From contig RPRB01000021.1 of assembly GCA_003818285.1 (NCBI GenBank), positions 1 through 43,066 on the forward strand: 43,066 bases of DNA, in the 5' to 3' direction. Positions 1 to 7,904 of the stretch are shown here, one piece after another. Numbering within the stretch: the first letter of the stretch is position 1; each line of letters begins with the position of its first letter. The notes beneath the pieces were generated by a model. It was not told the DNA's origin, searched no databases, and saw only the letters and a program-made list of their open reading frames with translations. Source of the DNA: Myxococcaceae bacterium. GTDB taxonomy: Bacteria > Myxococcota > Myxococcia > Myxococcales > Myxococcaceae. Both the position numbers and the translations under genes were made by a program.

Positions 1-1
1 C

Positions 2-778
2 TACGGCGAGGCCGGTGCGCGCGTTCCGCCGCGACAGTGGGTCCGGGCCGGCGCGCTGGGCTACGCGCTGGGGCTGGTGCTGCCGATGGGGCGGGGCGCC
101 GGGGAGGCCGCGCGCGCCGTCCTGCTCGCCCGGAGCACCGGCGGGGCGCGGGCGGCGGTGGCCGCGGTGCAGATGCAGGGCGTCGTGCTCCTCTCGACCA
201 CGGTCATCACCGTGCCGGTGCTGGTCGCGACGACGGCGCTGCTCGGCCCGGGCGCGGCGGCGGGCCTCCTCCTGGCCAATGGGCTGGTGGCCGGAGGCAT
301 CGGCCTGAGCATCCTGCTGGTCCGTGAGCGGGCCAGGCTGGGGCGGCTCTTCGGAGGTCTGGTGAAGCGGCTGGAGAGCTTCGGGCTGGCCTTCGACGCC
401 GTGCCGGGCGCCTCCCGGGGGGACCTCGCGCGCTCGCTGGGCTGGGAGTCCCTGGGGCGGGTGGCCCAGGTGGTCCAGTGCGGAGTGGCGCTGGCCGCCA
501 TCGGCGAGCACACCGAGCTCGGGCGGGTGCTGGTCACCCGCGGTGCGCTCATCCTCGGGAGCGCCGTGGGCGACTTCATTCCCGGACAGCTCGGAGCGAC
601 CGAGGCGATGATGGTGGTGGGGGCCGGCGCGCTCGGGCTGACCGCGGCCTCGGCGGCGACCCTGGCCCTGCTCATCCATGCGGCGCAGATCCTCCTCGGG
701 CTCCTCTGCGCCGGTCTCACCGTCGCGCTGCCGGGCCAGCAGGAACGTCCGCGGCTTCCGGTGGAGGACGCGCCGTGA
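2..778 (+). CDS. Flippase-like integral membrane protein (UPF0104 / LPG synthase TM family), 5' truncated
   Basis: The reading frame is open from base 2, so the N-terminus lies outside the window. The 258 visible residues are mostly hydrophobic helices separated by short basic loops. The C-terminal part carries the conserved patch DFIPGQLGATEA between membrane segments, as seen in the lysylphosphatidylglycerol synthase transmembrane/UPF0104 family. Members are transmembrane halves of aminoacyl-PG synthases or stand-alone proteins thought to move lipid-linked molecules; no soluble transferase domain follows here. The stop is 10 bases before the aldo/keto reductase, which is followed after 14 bases by a GMC oxidoreductase, so the three probably form one transcript. 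The substrate is unknown; a role with envelope lipids or glycolipids is inferred from family and from the glycosyltransferases nearby. Confidence 0.75.
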   Translation, partial: YGEAGARVPPRQWVRAGALGYALGLVLPMGRGAGEAARAVLLARSTGGARAAVAAVQMQGVVLLSTTVITVPVLVATTALLGPGAAAGLLLANGLVAGGIGLSILLVRERARLGRLFGGLVKRLESFGLAFDAVPGASRGDLARSLGWESLGRVAQVVQCGVALAAIGEHTELGRVLVTRGALILGSAVGDFIPGQLGATEAMMVVGAGALGLTAASAATLALLIHAAQILLGLLCAGLTVALPGQQERPRLPVEDAP

Positions 779-788
779 GCTCCGCGGC

Positions 789-1703
789 ATGCCGGTGATT
801 CCCCCGGTCGTCGCCGGCGCGGCGCGCCTGGGTTTCGTGCTCCCCGACTGGCTCGCCGGGCGGTCGCGGCGCGAGGAAGAGCTCCGCACGCTCGACGCGC
901 TGGTGGAGGCGGGCTGCACCGCCTTCGACCTCGCCGCCTCCTACCAGCTCGGCGGGACCGAGCGGCTGTTCGGACGGTGGATGGCCTCCCGGGGCCTCCG
1001 GGACCGGCTCTTCCTCATCGGCAAGGGCGGACATCCCTACCCGGGAGTGCGCCCGAACCGGCTGACGGCAGACGCGCTCTCTGCCGACCTCCACGCGAGC
1101 CTCCGGCGGCTGCGGATCGAGCGGCTCGACCTGTACCTCCTCCACCGCGACTTCCCGGCCGCCCCGCTCGAGCCGATGGTCCGGACGCTCGGCGCCGCGC
1201 TCCGGGAGGGGAAGATCCGCGCCTGGGGCGTGTCGAACTGGAGCGTGGAGCGGATCGAGGCCATCCAGGCCGCGGCCCGCCAGGAAGGCCTCCCGGCCAT
1301 GGCCGCCAGCAGCCCCCACTTCTCGCTGGTCGACTGGGCCCGGCCGCCCTGGACGGGCTCGGTGAGCATCGCCGGCCCGGCCGGGCGGGGGGCACGGAGC
1401 TTCCATGCGCGGACGGGGCTTCCGGTGCTGGCCTGGTCTCCGCTCGGAGCGGGCTTCCTCACCTCGGAAGAGAGCCGCGGCTGCTACGGCAGCCCGGCCA
1501 ACGCCGCCCGGCGCGAGCGGGCGCGGGCCCTCGCGCGGGACCGGGGCTGGTCGGTGGCCCAGGTGGCGCTGGCCTACCTCTTCTCCCAGCCCTTCCCCGT
1601 GTCGGCGGTGGTGGCGGCGAGCACCGCGGCGAAGATGCGGGAGAACCTCGCAGCGGCCGGCCTCCGGCTGACGGCGCGCGAGGTCGAGGCGCTCGAGGCC
1701 TGA
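789..1703 (+). CDS. Aldo/keto reductase
   Basis: A 304-residue protein of the AKR superfamily, a TIM-barrel NAD(P)H-dependent carbonyl/sugar oxidoreductase. All four catalytic residues are visible: D47 and Y52 in FDLAASY, K79 in LIGKGG and H119 in LYLLHRD. The C-terminal segment with VVAASTAAKMRENLAA matches the coenzyme-binding end of the barrel. An upstream in-frame start would read 37 residues of low-quality sequence overlapping the previous gene, so ATG at 789 is preferred. It lies between the flippase-like gene and a GMC oxidoreductase, suggesting a paired redox step on a sugar, polyol or alcohol. The substrate cannot be read from sequence. Confidence 0.85.
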   Translation: MPVIPPVVAGAARLGFVLPDWLAGRSRREEELRTLDALVEAGCTAFDLAASYQLGGTERLFGRWMASRGLRDRLFLIGKGGHPYPGVRPNRLTADALSADLHASLRRLRIERLDLYLLHRDFPAAPLEPMVRTLGAALREGKIRAWGVSNWSVERIEAIQAAARQEGLPAMAASSPHFSLVDWARPPWTGSVSIAGPAGRGARSFHARTGLPVLAWSPLGAGFLTSEESRGCYGSPANAARRERARALARDRGWSVAQVALAYLFSQPFPVSAVVAASTAAKMRENLAAAGLRLTAREVEALEA

Positions 1704-1717
1704 AGTAGAAGGGAGCC

Positions 1718-3379
1718 ATGGAGGTCCTCCACCGAGCCGAGGAGTGGGACGCCATCGTCGTCGGGTCGGGCGCGACGGGCGGAACCGCGGCCTGGAAGCT
1801 CACCCGCGCCGGCCTCCGGGTTCTGGTGCTCGAGGCGGGAACTCCGGTCACCCGGCGCCGTGACCACGGCTCGTTCGCGAGCAACGCGGCGAGGCAGCTC
1901 TGGCGCCACCTCGTCTCCCACCGGCAGGACGTGCAGAAGAGCCACCCCACCTGGTGGGCCACCAACCCCGATTTCTTCGTGGACGACGTGGACAACCCGT
2001 ACTCCACGCCGCCGGACCGGCCGTTCCGGTGGATCCGCTCGCGCCGGGTGGGGGGCCGCTCCTTGGTCTGGGACGCGGTCACTCCGCGATTCTCGGACTT
2101 CGACTTCAAGGCGGCGAGCCGGGACGGCTTCGGCCCGGACTGGCCGCTCACCCACGCCGAGCTGGCGCCGCACTATGCCGAGCTGGAGCGCCTCCTCCGC
2201 GTGCACGGGTCGCGGGAGGGGCTGCCCCAGCTCCCGGACGGCGATTTCCTCGAGCCGAGGCCGATGACGCCGGCGGAGCGCCTGTTCAAGGAGCGGGTGG
2301 AGCGGGTGTTCCCCGAGCGGCGGGTGATCATCTCCCGCGGGCTCTTCGCCCGCCGGCCTCCGGAGAAGGGCGAGGCGCTGTCTCGCATCTCCAGCCCCGC
2401 CACCACGCTCCGGGCCGCGCAGGAGACCGGTCGTCTCACGCTTCGAAGCGGGGCGGTGGTGGCCCAGGTGCTGGTCGGCGCGGACGGGAGGCGGGCGACG
2501 GGGGTGGCGGTGGTGGACGCGGTGACCGGGCGGACCGAGGAGGTGCGGGCGAGGCTGGTCTTCCTCTGTGCGTCGACGCTGGAGAGCGTCCGCATCCTGA
2601 TGAACTCGCGCAGCGCGGCGCACCCCGAAGGCATCGGCGCCTCCTCCGGCGTGCTCGGGCGCTACGTGATGGACCACAGCGCGGGCAACGTCTACTTCTA
2701 CCTCCCGGACGTGCCGGACACCGGTGGGCCGTTCGAGCTGCTGGGCAGCGACAGCATCATGATTCCGCGCTACCAGAACCTCGGGGAGCGCCGGGAGCCG
2801 TACCTGCGCGGCTTCGGGCTCTGGGGTGGGATCCAGCGGCTTCCGGTGCCGAACTTCCTCCGCAAGCACAAGGACGTGGCCTTCGGGTTCCTCTGCGCCC
2901 GCTCGGAGACGCTGCCCCACCGCGACAACCGCATCGAGATCGACCCCTCGCTGAAGGACCGCTGGGGCATCCCCGCCGCGCACATCGTCTGCGAGTGGAA
3001 GGAGGAGGACCTCCGGCTGGCGCGGGCGGCACGCGCAGCGGCGCGGGAGATCGTCGAGGCGGGCGGTGGCGTCTGCGCCGAGGTGACCGAGCTGTTTCAC
3101 ACCCCCTTCGTCACCGGGCACATCCGGAAGATGCAGAAGGAGTGGACGCTCTCCACGCCCGGCATGTTCGTCCACGAGGTCGGCGGCGCAAGGATGGGAA
3201 CCGACCCCAGGGACTCGGTGGTGGACCCTTCCTGCCGTACCTGGGACGTGCCGAACCTCCTCGTCAGCGACGGGGCCTGCTGGCCCACCTCCGGCTGGCA
3301 GAACCCGACGCTCACCGAGATGGCGGTCACCGCGCGTGCCTGCGCTCACGCCGTCGAGCAGCTCCGCCAGGGGCCCTAG
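1718..3379 (+). CDS. GMC-family FAD-dependent oxidoreductase
   Basis: A 553-residue glucose-methanol-choline oxidoreductase. The N-terminal FAD-binding Rossmann motif GSGATGG lies at residues 16-22 and is followed by an acidic strand end (VLVLEAG). The GG-R-S-LVWD segment near residue 115 is the second FAD contact. The C-terminal GMC domain has HEVGGARMGTDP, then VSDGACWPTSGWQNPTLT with the Asn that partners the catalytic His in many members. A strong Shine-Dalgarno (AAGGGAG) precedes the ATG. No signal peptide is seen. It probably oxidises a primary or secondary alcohol, perhaps the product or substrate of the adjacent aldo/keto reductase. Its TAG stop is shared with the convergent gene on a CTAG tetramer at 3376-3379. 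Confidence 0.88.
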   Translation: MEVLHRAEEWDAIVVGSGATGGTAAWKLTRAGLRVLVLEAGTPVTRRRDHGSFASNAARQLWRHLVSHRQDVQKSHPTWWATNPDFFVDDVDNPYSTPPDRPFRWIRSRRVGGRSLVWDAVTPRFSDFDFKAASRDGFGPDWPLTHAELAPHYAELERLLRVHGSREGLPQLPDGDFLEPRPMTPAERLFKERVERVFPERRVIISRGLFARRPPEKGEALSRISSPATTLRAAQETGRLTLRSGAVVAQVLVGADGRRATGVAVVDAVTGRTEEVRARLVFLCASTLESVRILMNSRSAAHPEGIGASSGVLGRYVMDHSAGNVYFYLPDVPDTGGPFELLGSDSIMIPRYQNLGERREPYLRGFGLWGGIQRLPVPNFLRKHKDVAFGFLCARSETLPHRDNRIEIDPSLKDRWGIPAAHIVCEWKEEDLRLARAARAAAREIVEAGGGVCAEVTELFHTPFVTGHIRKMQKEWTLSTPGMFVHEVGGARMGTDPRDSVVDPSCRTWDVPNLLVSDGACWPTSGWQNPTLTEMAVTARACAHAVEQLRQGP

Positions 3380-4932
3380 AGCCGGGCGGCACCCGAGAGC
3401 GGCGGTGACCCCGAAGGAGCCCGCTCATCGCTCACCGTGGACGAGCGCACGCGCGGGCCCGGCACGAGGATCCAGACCGCCCAGGCCATCACCAGCGCAT
3501 TCCTCAGGAGGAAGAGCACCCCCATGAGGGGATGCGGCCCTTGACCCAGCAGCCCGAAGAAGAAGTGCTGGTTGAGCTGGGTCAGCAGCATGGCCCCGCC
3601 GAGGAGAAGGACCGCCGTGCGCCGCCGGCTGCCGGTGTCGAGCACCGACACCAGCGCCCCGACCGGCAGGAACCACGCGAGGTACTGCGCGCTGAACACC
3701 TTTCCGAGCGCCATGCTTGCCGCGAGCGTGGCGCAGGCCGCGCGCACCAGGACCTCGCCTGAGATCCGCTCGCCGTCCGGGCCGCGCAGCGCCTCGCGGG
3801 TCTGAACCACGCTCCAGGCGAGGATGGCCGCGGCCGCCAGGAGCGGCAGGACGCCGGCGAGGGGGAGGAGGAAGCGGTCCGCCGGCCCCACCACGTTGTC
3901 GGAGCCGTACGTTGCGACCCGCCACGCCGACGCCGGATCGAAGAAGCGCCCGATGGTGAGCAGCGCCGCCCCGGTGCTCTCCACCTCGAGTGGGCGCTGC
4001 CCGTGGTACTGCACGAGGTCCAGCAGGTGCTCGCCCGTCAGGAGAAAGGGAACTCCCACTGCCACCGCGACGAGACCCGAGACCAGGGCCGTGACCGACA
4101 GCTCCCGCCAGCGCCGCAGAGCGCCCCAGTAAACCAGGGCCACGGGGAGGACCAGCACCGGAACGACCTTGGTCACCAGCCCCACCCCGAGCGCGAGCCC
4201 GGAGAGCACCGGCCTGCGCCGGAGGCAGCCGTCGAGGAACAGGCAGAGCGAGAGCGAGACAACGGCATCGAACCGCCGCACCGCGACCGTTCCGAGCGCC
4301 AGCGCGAGGAGCGTCGCCACCGCGACCGGCGAGGGTTCGGTCTGGGGACGCAGCACACGGCCGATGCGGATGGCGGCCAGCAGCGCCGCGGTCAGCAGCA
4401 GCGCCATCAAGAGCGAGAACACCAGGCGGTAGCCGTCGAGCTCGAGGCCGAGCAGCGCGGGCGGAAGCGCGAGGAGGAAGAATCCCGGGGGGTACTCGAC
4501 GGAGAAGTCCCGGTAGGGGAGGAGCGGCCGGTCCGGGTGCCGGGGAGGGGTCTGCGCCGGGTCGTCGGGATCCGATCCCGTCGCGCTGTCCGGCTGAGGG
4601 CCGGTCCAGCCCTCGAACGGGCGCACGTAGAACGACTGGTAGGGACGCCCCAGCGTGGCGTTGGAGTACGCCAGGTACCGGCTGATGTCGCTGTCGTCGG
4701 TGCCCGCGCCCCGCAGCGCCGCGAGCGCGAAGGCCAGGGTGCGGGGGTAGTCACCCTGGGCCAGTAGCCCATCGCTCCACCGGGCTCCGGCGTGCGAGGC
4801 ACAGCTGTTCCAGAGACCGAAGGTGAGCACGACCCAGGCGACCCACGGCCAGCGGGCGCCGGTGGTGGTCGGCGCCGGGGACGGCTCGTCAGGGGCGGGT
4901 GGGTGTAGGCGCTCCGGAGAGGGCAGGCTCAT
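3376..4932 (-). CDS. GT87-type (DUF2029) integral membrane glycosyltransferase
   Basis: A 518-residue polytopic protein: a Pro-rich cytoplasmic N-terminus, a first membrane helix near residue 28, then about ten more hydrophobic segments. The pattern VEYPPGFFLLALP after a long extracytoplasmic loop is typical of GT-C fold polyprenyl-phosphate-sugar-dependent transferases of the GT87/DUF2029 group. Such enzymes add mannose or similar sugars to lipids or glycans outside the membrane. ATG at 4932 is chosen; a GTG one codon upstream is equally possible. It diverges from the GT39-type gene at 5067, so both may be controlled from the roughly 130-base gap. Donor and acceptor are unknown. Confidence 0.75.
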   Translation of the reverse strand: MSLPSPERLHPPAPDEPSPAPTTTGARWPWVAWVVLTFGLWNSCASHAGARWSDGLLAQGDYPRTLAFALAALRGAGTDDSDISRYLAYSNATLGRPYQSFYVRPFEGWTGPQPDSATGSDPDDPAQTPPRHPDRPLLPYRDFSVEYPPGFFLLALPPALLGLELDGYRLVFSLLMALLLTAALLAAIRIGRVLRPQTEPSPVAVATLLALALGTVAVRRFDAVVSLSLCLFLDGCLRRRPVLSGLALGVGLVTKVVPVLVLPVALVYWGALRRWRELSVTALVSGLVAVAVGVPFLLTGEHLLDLVQYHGQRPLEVESTGAALLTIGRFFDPASAWRVATYGSDNVVGPADRFLLPLAGVLPLLAAAAILAWSVVQTREALRGPDGERISGEVLVRAACATLAASMALGKVFSAQYLAWFLPVGALVSVLDTGSRRRTAVLLLGGAMLLTQLNQHFFFGLLGQGPHPLMGVLFLLRNALVMAWAVWILVPGPRVRSSTVSDERAPSGSPPLSGAARL

Positions 4933-5066
4933 CACTCGGTCGTGGGACGCATCGTCGCTCGCGGCCTTCGGGGGCGTGCGCGAGCACTGGAGTACCCGGA
5001 GGCGGAACGGCAGCGCAAGGCGCTCGGTCGGGGCGGCGTTGACGCTGGCCGCCAGGCGAGGTCAGA
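4933..5066. promoter_or_regulatory. Divergent intergenic region between two membrane glycosyltransferases
   Basis: This 134-base gap must hold the promoters of both the GT87-type and GT39-type genes unless one is read from further away. A TTGACG element at about 5039-5044 could be a -35 box for the plus strand, but no convincing -10 follows. An AGGCGAGG ribosome-binding site at 5054-5061 supports GTG 5067 as the downstream start. Confidence 0.3.
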
Positions 5067-6719
5067 GTGGAACGATGCCCGAGGCCCCCGGGAGAATCGA
5101 AGGATGAGCCGCGGGCCCGCGCGGGCCGGGCGCAGCGCACCACGGCCCTTCTCCGCACCCTCGTGAACCAACCCTCCGGCACGGAGTCCTCTCCCTCCGA
5201 GCTCGCGGTCCCCCCATCCGCGACGCGACCCGAGACCCCCGATGCGGAGCCGGCCCGGAAGGCCGCTCCCCGGTACGGGCGGCGCGCGGCGCTGGTCATC
5301 GTCGTCGCCGGCGTCTTCTACGCGCTCCTGGCCCGCGTCGCCCTGCAGGGTTACCCGTACTCCGGGGACGAGTACTCGACGGTGCTCCAGGCCGAGGGGT
5401 TCGCGCGCGGAGCGCTCAAGGCGCGGGCCCCACCGTTCGCGGACTGGGCCCGGGTCGATCACGTGATCATCGACGAGTTCGTCCGCAGCAAGTATCCGCC
5501 GGGCACGGCCGCGCTCCTGGCCCCGGGCGTTCGCGCCGGGGTCCCGTGGCTGGTGACCCCGCTCGAGGCGATGCTGACACTGGTCGCGTTCTGGTTCGCT
5601 TCCCGGGTGGTGTTCGACGAGCGGCGCGCCTTCCTCGCCGTGGCGTTCCTGGCGACGATGCCGCTCTTCGCCTACCAGGCGGCCACCTTCCTCTCCCACG
5701 TCCCGACCCTGCTCTTCGGCGCGCTGGCGATGCTGGCGGTGGCCCGGTGGGGGCGGTCCCGGCGAGACGGATGGCTCGTGCTCTTCGGATTCTCGGTCGG
5801 GTGCGTGTTCCTCATCCGGCCGGTGGACGCGGCTCTCCTCGGCCTTTCGCTGATCGCCTTTCCCAGCCTGCGGGCGCTGGTGATCGCGGGCGCGAGCGCG
5901 ATGCCCTTCGTGGGGCTCCAGCTCTGGTACAACGCGCTCCAGTACGGGTCCCCCTTCACCGACGGGTACGCGGCGGGCAAGCCGGGCTTCGTCGCCATCT
6001 ACGGCGAGAGTGGCGCGACGGCCAACATCAGCCTGCGGCACCTCTTCTCGCCGCTCCAGATTTTTCACCACCTGGCCGAGCTGGAGACGTTCTTCTTCCA
6101 GTGGACCGTCCCCGGGGCGGCGCTCCTGGCCTGCCTCGGATGGGTGGCGCTCCGACGGGAGCAGGCGGCGGGCGATGGCCGGACGGCGTCCCTCCAGCGC
6201 TTCTTCGGGGTGATGATGGTGCTGTTCCTGGCGGGCCTGCTCCTGACCTTCAACGAGCCCGACGACAGCCCTCGCCCGCGCTACCTCTCGATGGTGCTCC
6301 TCCCGGTCGCCTTCCTCGCCGCGGCCGGCTGGGATGGCGCCGCGTCGTTCGTGCAGCGGCAGCTCGGACGGCGCACCAGCTGGGTGATCGGGGTGGCGAT
6401 GTGGATCGCCCCGCTGTTCCTGATGGCCTCGTACCTCGAGCACCGCATCCCCGAGGTGAAGGTGCACACCGGGCTGTCCGAGGAGCTGGCGCGAGAAGGG
6501 GTGCGCTCCGGAGTGGTGATCCTCCGGGCGGAATGGCCCACCCGCTACGCGCGTAACGGGATGTTCTTCGACCGTTCGCCGCTCCTCTTGTCCCTGCCGG
6601 CGAAGGTCCCTGCCGCCGAGGTGGCGGCGCGCTTCCCCGGGCAGCCGGTGTACGAGGCGTTCGAGCCGCACGGCGCGAATCCCTGGAAGCATCCCTGGGT
6701 CATCCGGCGCGTGCAGTGA
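5067..6719 (+). CDS. GT39-type (PMT/ArnT-like) integral membrane glycosyltransferase
   Basis: A protein of 550 residues with a Pro/Ser-rich N-terminal tail of about 70 residues, then a membrane helix (LVIVVAGVFYALLA), then the GT-C hallmark acidic pair in YPYSGDEYS on the first extracytoplasmic loop. A second conserved loop motif, SKYPPGTAALLAPG, follows, as in dolichyl/undecaprenyl-phosphate mannosyl- and aminoarabinosyltransferases. About ten further hydrophobic segments precede a short periplasmic C-terminal domain. GTG 5067 has a good Shine-Dalgarno; GTG 5163 is an alternative that removes 32 residues. It is followed by a small ORF, an epimerase and a DPM1-like GT2 that could make the lipid-linked sugar this enzyme uses. 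That donor link is inference. Confidence 0.75.
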   Translation: MERCPRPPGESKDEPRARAGRAQRTTALLRTLVNQPSGTESSPSELAVPPSATRPETPDAEPARKAAPRYGRRAALVIVVAGVFYALLARVALQGYPYSGDEYSTVLQAEGFARGALKARAPPFADWARVDHVIIDEFVRSKYPPGTAALLAPGVRAGVPWLVTPLEAMLTLVAFWFASRVVFDERRAFLAVAFLATMPLFAYQAATFLSHVPTLLFGALAMLAVARWGRSRRDGWLVLFGFSVGCVFLIRPVDAALLGLSLIAFPSLRALVIAGASAMPFVGLQLWYNALQYGSPFTDGYAAGKPGFVAIYGESGATANISLRHLFSPLQIFHHLAELETFFFQWTVPGAALLACLGWVALRREQAAGDGRTASLQRFFGVMMVLFLAGLLLTFNEPDDSPRPRYLSMVLLPVAFLAAAGWDGAASFVQRQLGRRTSWVIGVAMWIAPLFLMASYLEHRIPEVKVHTGLSEELAREGVRSGVVILRAEWPTRYARNGMFFDRSPLLLSLPAKVPAAEVAARFPGQPVYEAFEPHGANPWKHPWVIRRVQ

Positions 6720-6807
6720 GTCCCGGGCAGGCGCCGGGGCGGGTACCGGAGGGCCGGCGGCCGGAGAAACACCGGCGATCGGCGGCCGGATGCATTAGGA
6801 GGGGACC

Positions 6808-6909
6808 GTGGCCCCGTTCGTCGACAGCTCCGATCCGCGTGAAACCGAAGCGCTCCTCCCCCGGGACTGGTTCTGGGGCGTGACCAACCACGCGGGCGCC
6901 CCTCGCTGA
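6808..6909 (+). CDS. Small ORF (33 aa), translationally coupled to the epimerase
   Basis: A GTG-start ORF with a near-perfect Shine-Dalgarno AGGAGGGG at 6797-6804. Its TGA overlaps the ATG of the next gene by one base (TGATG at 6907-6911). The peptide is acidic at first, then aromatic (DWFWGVTNHAG), with no membrane segment. I do not recognise it. It could be a genuine small protein, a leader that couples translation into the epimerase, or the remnant of a longer gene. The well-placed ribosome-binding site and the overlap are the only evidence; there is no homology support. Confidence 0.4.
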   Translation: MAPFVDSSDPRETEALLPRDWFWGVTNHAGAPR

Positions 6910-7904
6910 TGTCCGCGGCGTCCATCGCGAGCTTCTCCGGGCGTAGCGTGCTGGTGACCGGGGGTGCCGGCTTCGTCGGCAGCCACGTCGCCGACCGGCT
7001 CCTGTCGCAGGGAGCCGAGGTCTCCATCCTCGACAACTTCTCCACCGGCTGGCATCAGTTCGTGCCCGCCGGCGCCCGCCTCGTCGAGGGGGACCTGCTG
7101 GATCCGGGGGCGGTGCGGCGCGCGCTGGAGGGCTGCGAGTTCGTGTTCCACCTCGCGGCCAACGCCGACGTGAAGGACAACCTCCTCCAGCCGCGGAAGT
7201 GCATCGAGCAGAACGTGGTGGGCACTCAGAACCTGCTCGAGGGCATGCGCGCGGCTGGAGTTCGAGGGGTGGCTTTTGCTTCCACCGGCGCGGTGTACGG
7301 CGAGGCAACGGTGGTACCCACCCCCGAGCACGCGCCCTTCCCCGTGCAGACGTCGATCTACGGCACCTCCAAGCTGGCCGCCGAGGGGCTCCTCACCTCC
7401 TATGCGCTGGGCTACGGCTTCCGGGTGTGGATCTTCCGCTTCGTGTCGCTCCTCGGCCCTCGGTACACGCACGGCCACGTCATTGACTTCTGGCGCCGGC
7501 TGAGGCGCGACCCGACGCGGCTCGATGTGCTCGGCAACGGCCGGCAGAAGAAGAGCTACCTCCACGTCGGCGACTGCGTGTCCGGCATGCTGGTGGCGAT
7601 CGGAGGGTCGGGCGAGCCGATCAACGTCTTCAACCTCGGGCACCACGAGTGGGTCGAGGTCGACGAGAGCATCGCGGTCATCACCGCCACCCTGGGAGTG
7701 AAGCCCCGCATCGTGTACGCCGGCGGTGAGCGCGGCTGGGTGGGGGACTCGCCGCGTGTGCTCCTCGACGCGGCACGCCTGCGTGCGCTCGGCTGGGCTC
7801 CGACGCGGAGCATCCCGGAGAGCATCGTCGAGACGCTCGCCTTCCTGGAGGCCAGCCCCTTCGTCAATGACCGGCAGATCCCTCCGGAGGGCCTGCCCCG
7901 ATGA
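6909..7904 (+). CDS. NAD-dependent nucleotide-sugar epimerase/dehydratase (extended SDR)
   Basis: A 331-residue extended SDR. The NAD-binding motif TGGAGFVGSHV lies near residues 18-28, with acidic strand end ILDNFSTG, which indicates NAD rather than NADP. The catalytic set is visible: Ser/Thr in FASTGAVYGE and the YxxxK pair in IYGTSKLAAE. The later RYTHGHVIDFW and KKSYLHVGD segments match the sugar-nucleotide binding region of UDP-glucose 4-epimerase and dTDP/GDP-sugar 4,6-dehydratase relatives. It is the second coding step of a plus-strand set and overlaps the next gene by ATGA (7901-7904). It probably supplies the activated sugar for the neighbouring glycosyltransferases; the exact sugar cannot be assigned. 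Confidence 0.85.
   Translation: MSAASIASFSGRSVLVTGGAGFVGSHVADRLLSQGAEVSILDNFSTGWHQFVPAGARLVEGDLLDPGAVRRALEGCEFVFHLAANADVKDNLLQPRKCIEQNVVGTQNLLEGMRAAGVRGVAFASTGAVYGEATVVPTPEHAPFPVQTSIYGTSKLAAEGLLTSYALGYGFRVWIFRFVSLLGPRYTHGHVIDFWRRLRRDPTRLDVLGNGRQKKSYLHVGDCVSGMLVAIGGSGEPINVFNLGHHEWVEVDESIAVITATLGVKPRIVYAGGERGWVGDSPRVLLDAARLRALGWAPTRSIPESIVETLAFLEASPFVNDRQIPPEGLPR

Noticed and set aside
678-788. Upstream extension of the aldo/keto reductase frame
   Set aside because: It overlaps the flippase-like gene and reads Arg/Ser-rich shadow sequence; ATG 789 matches the family start.
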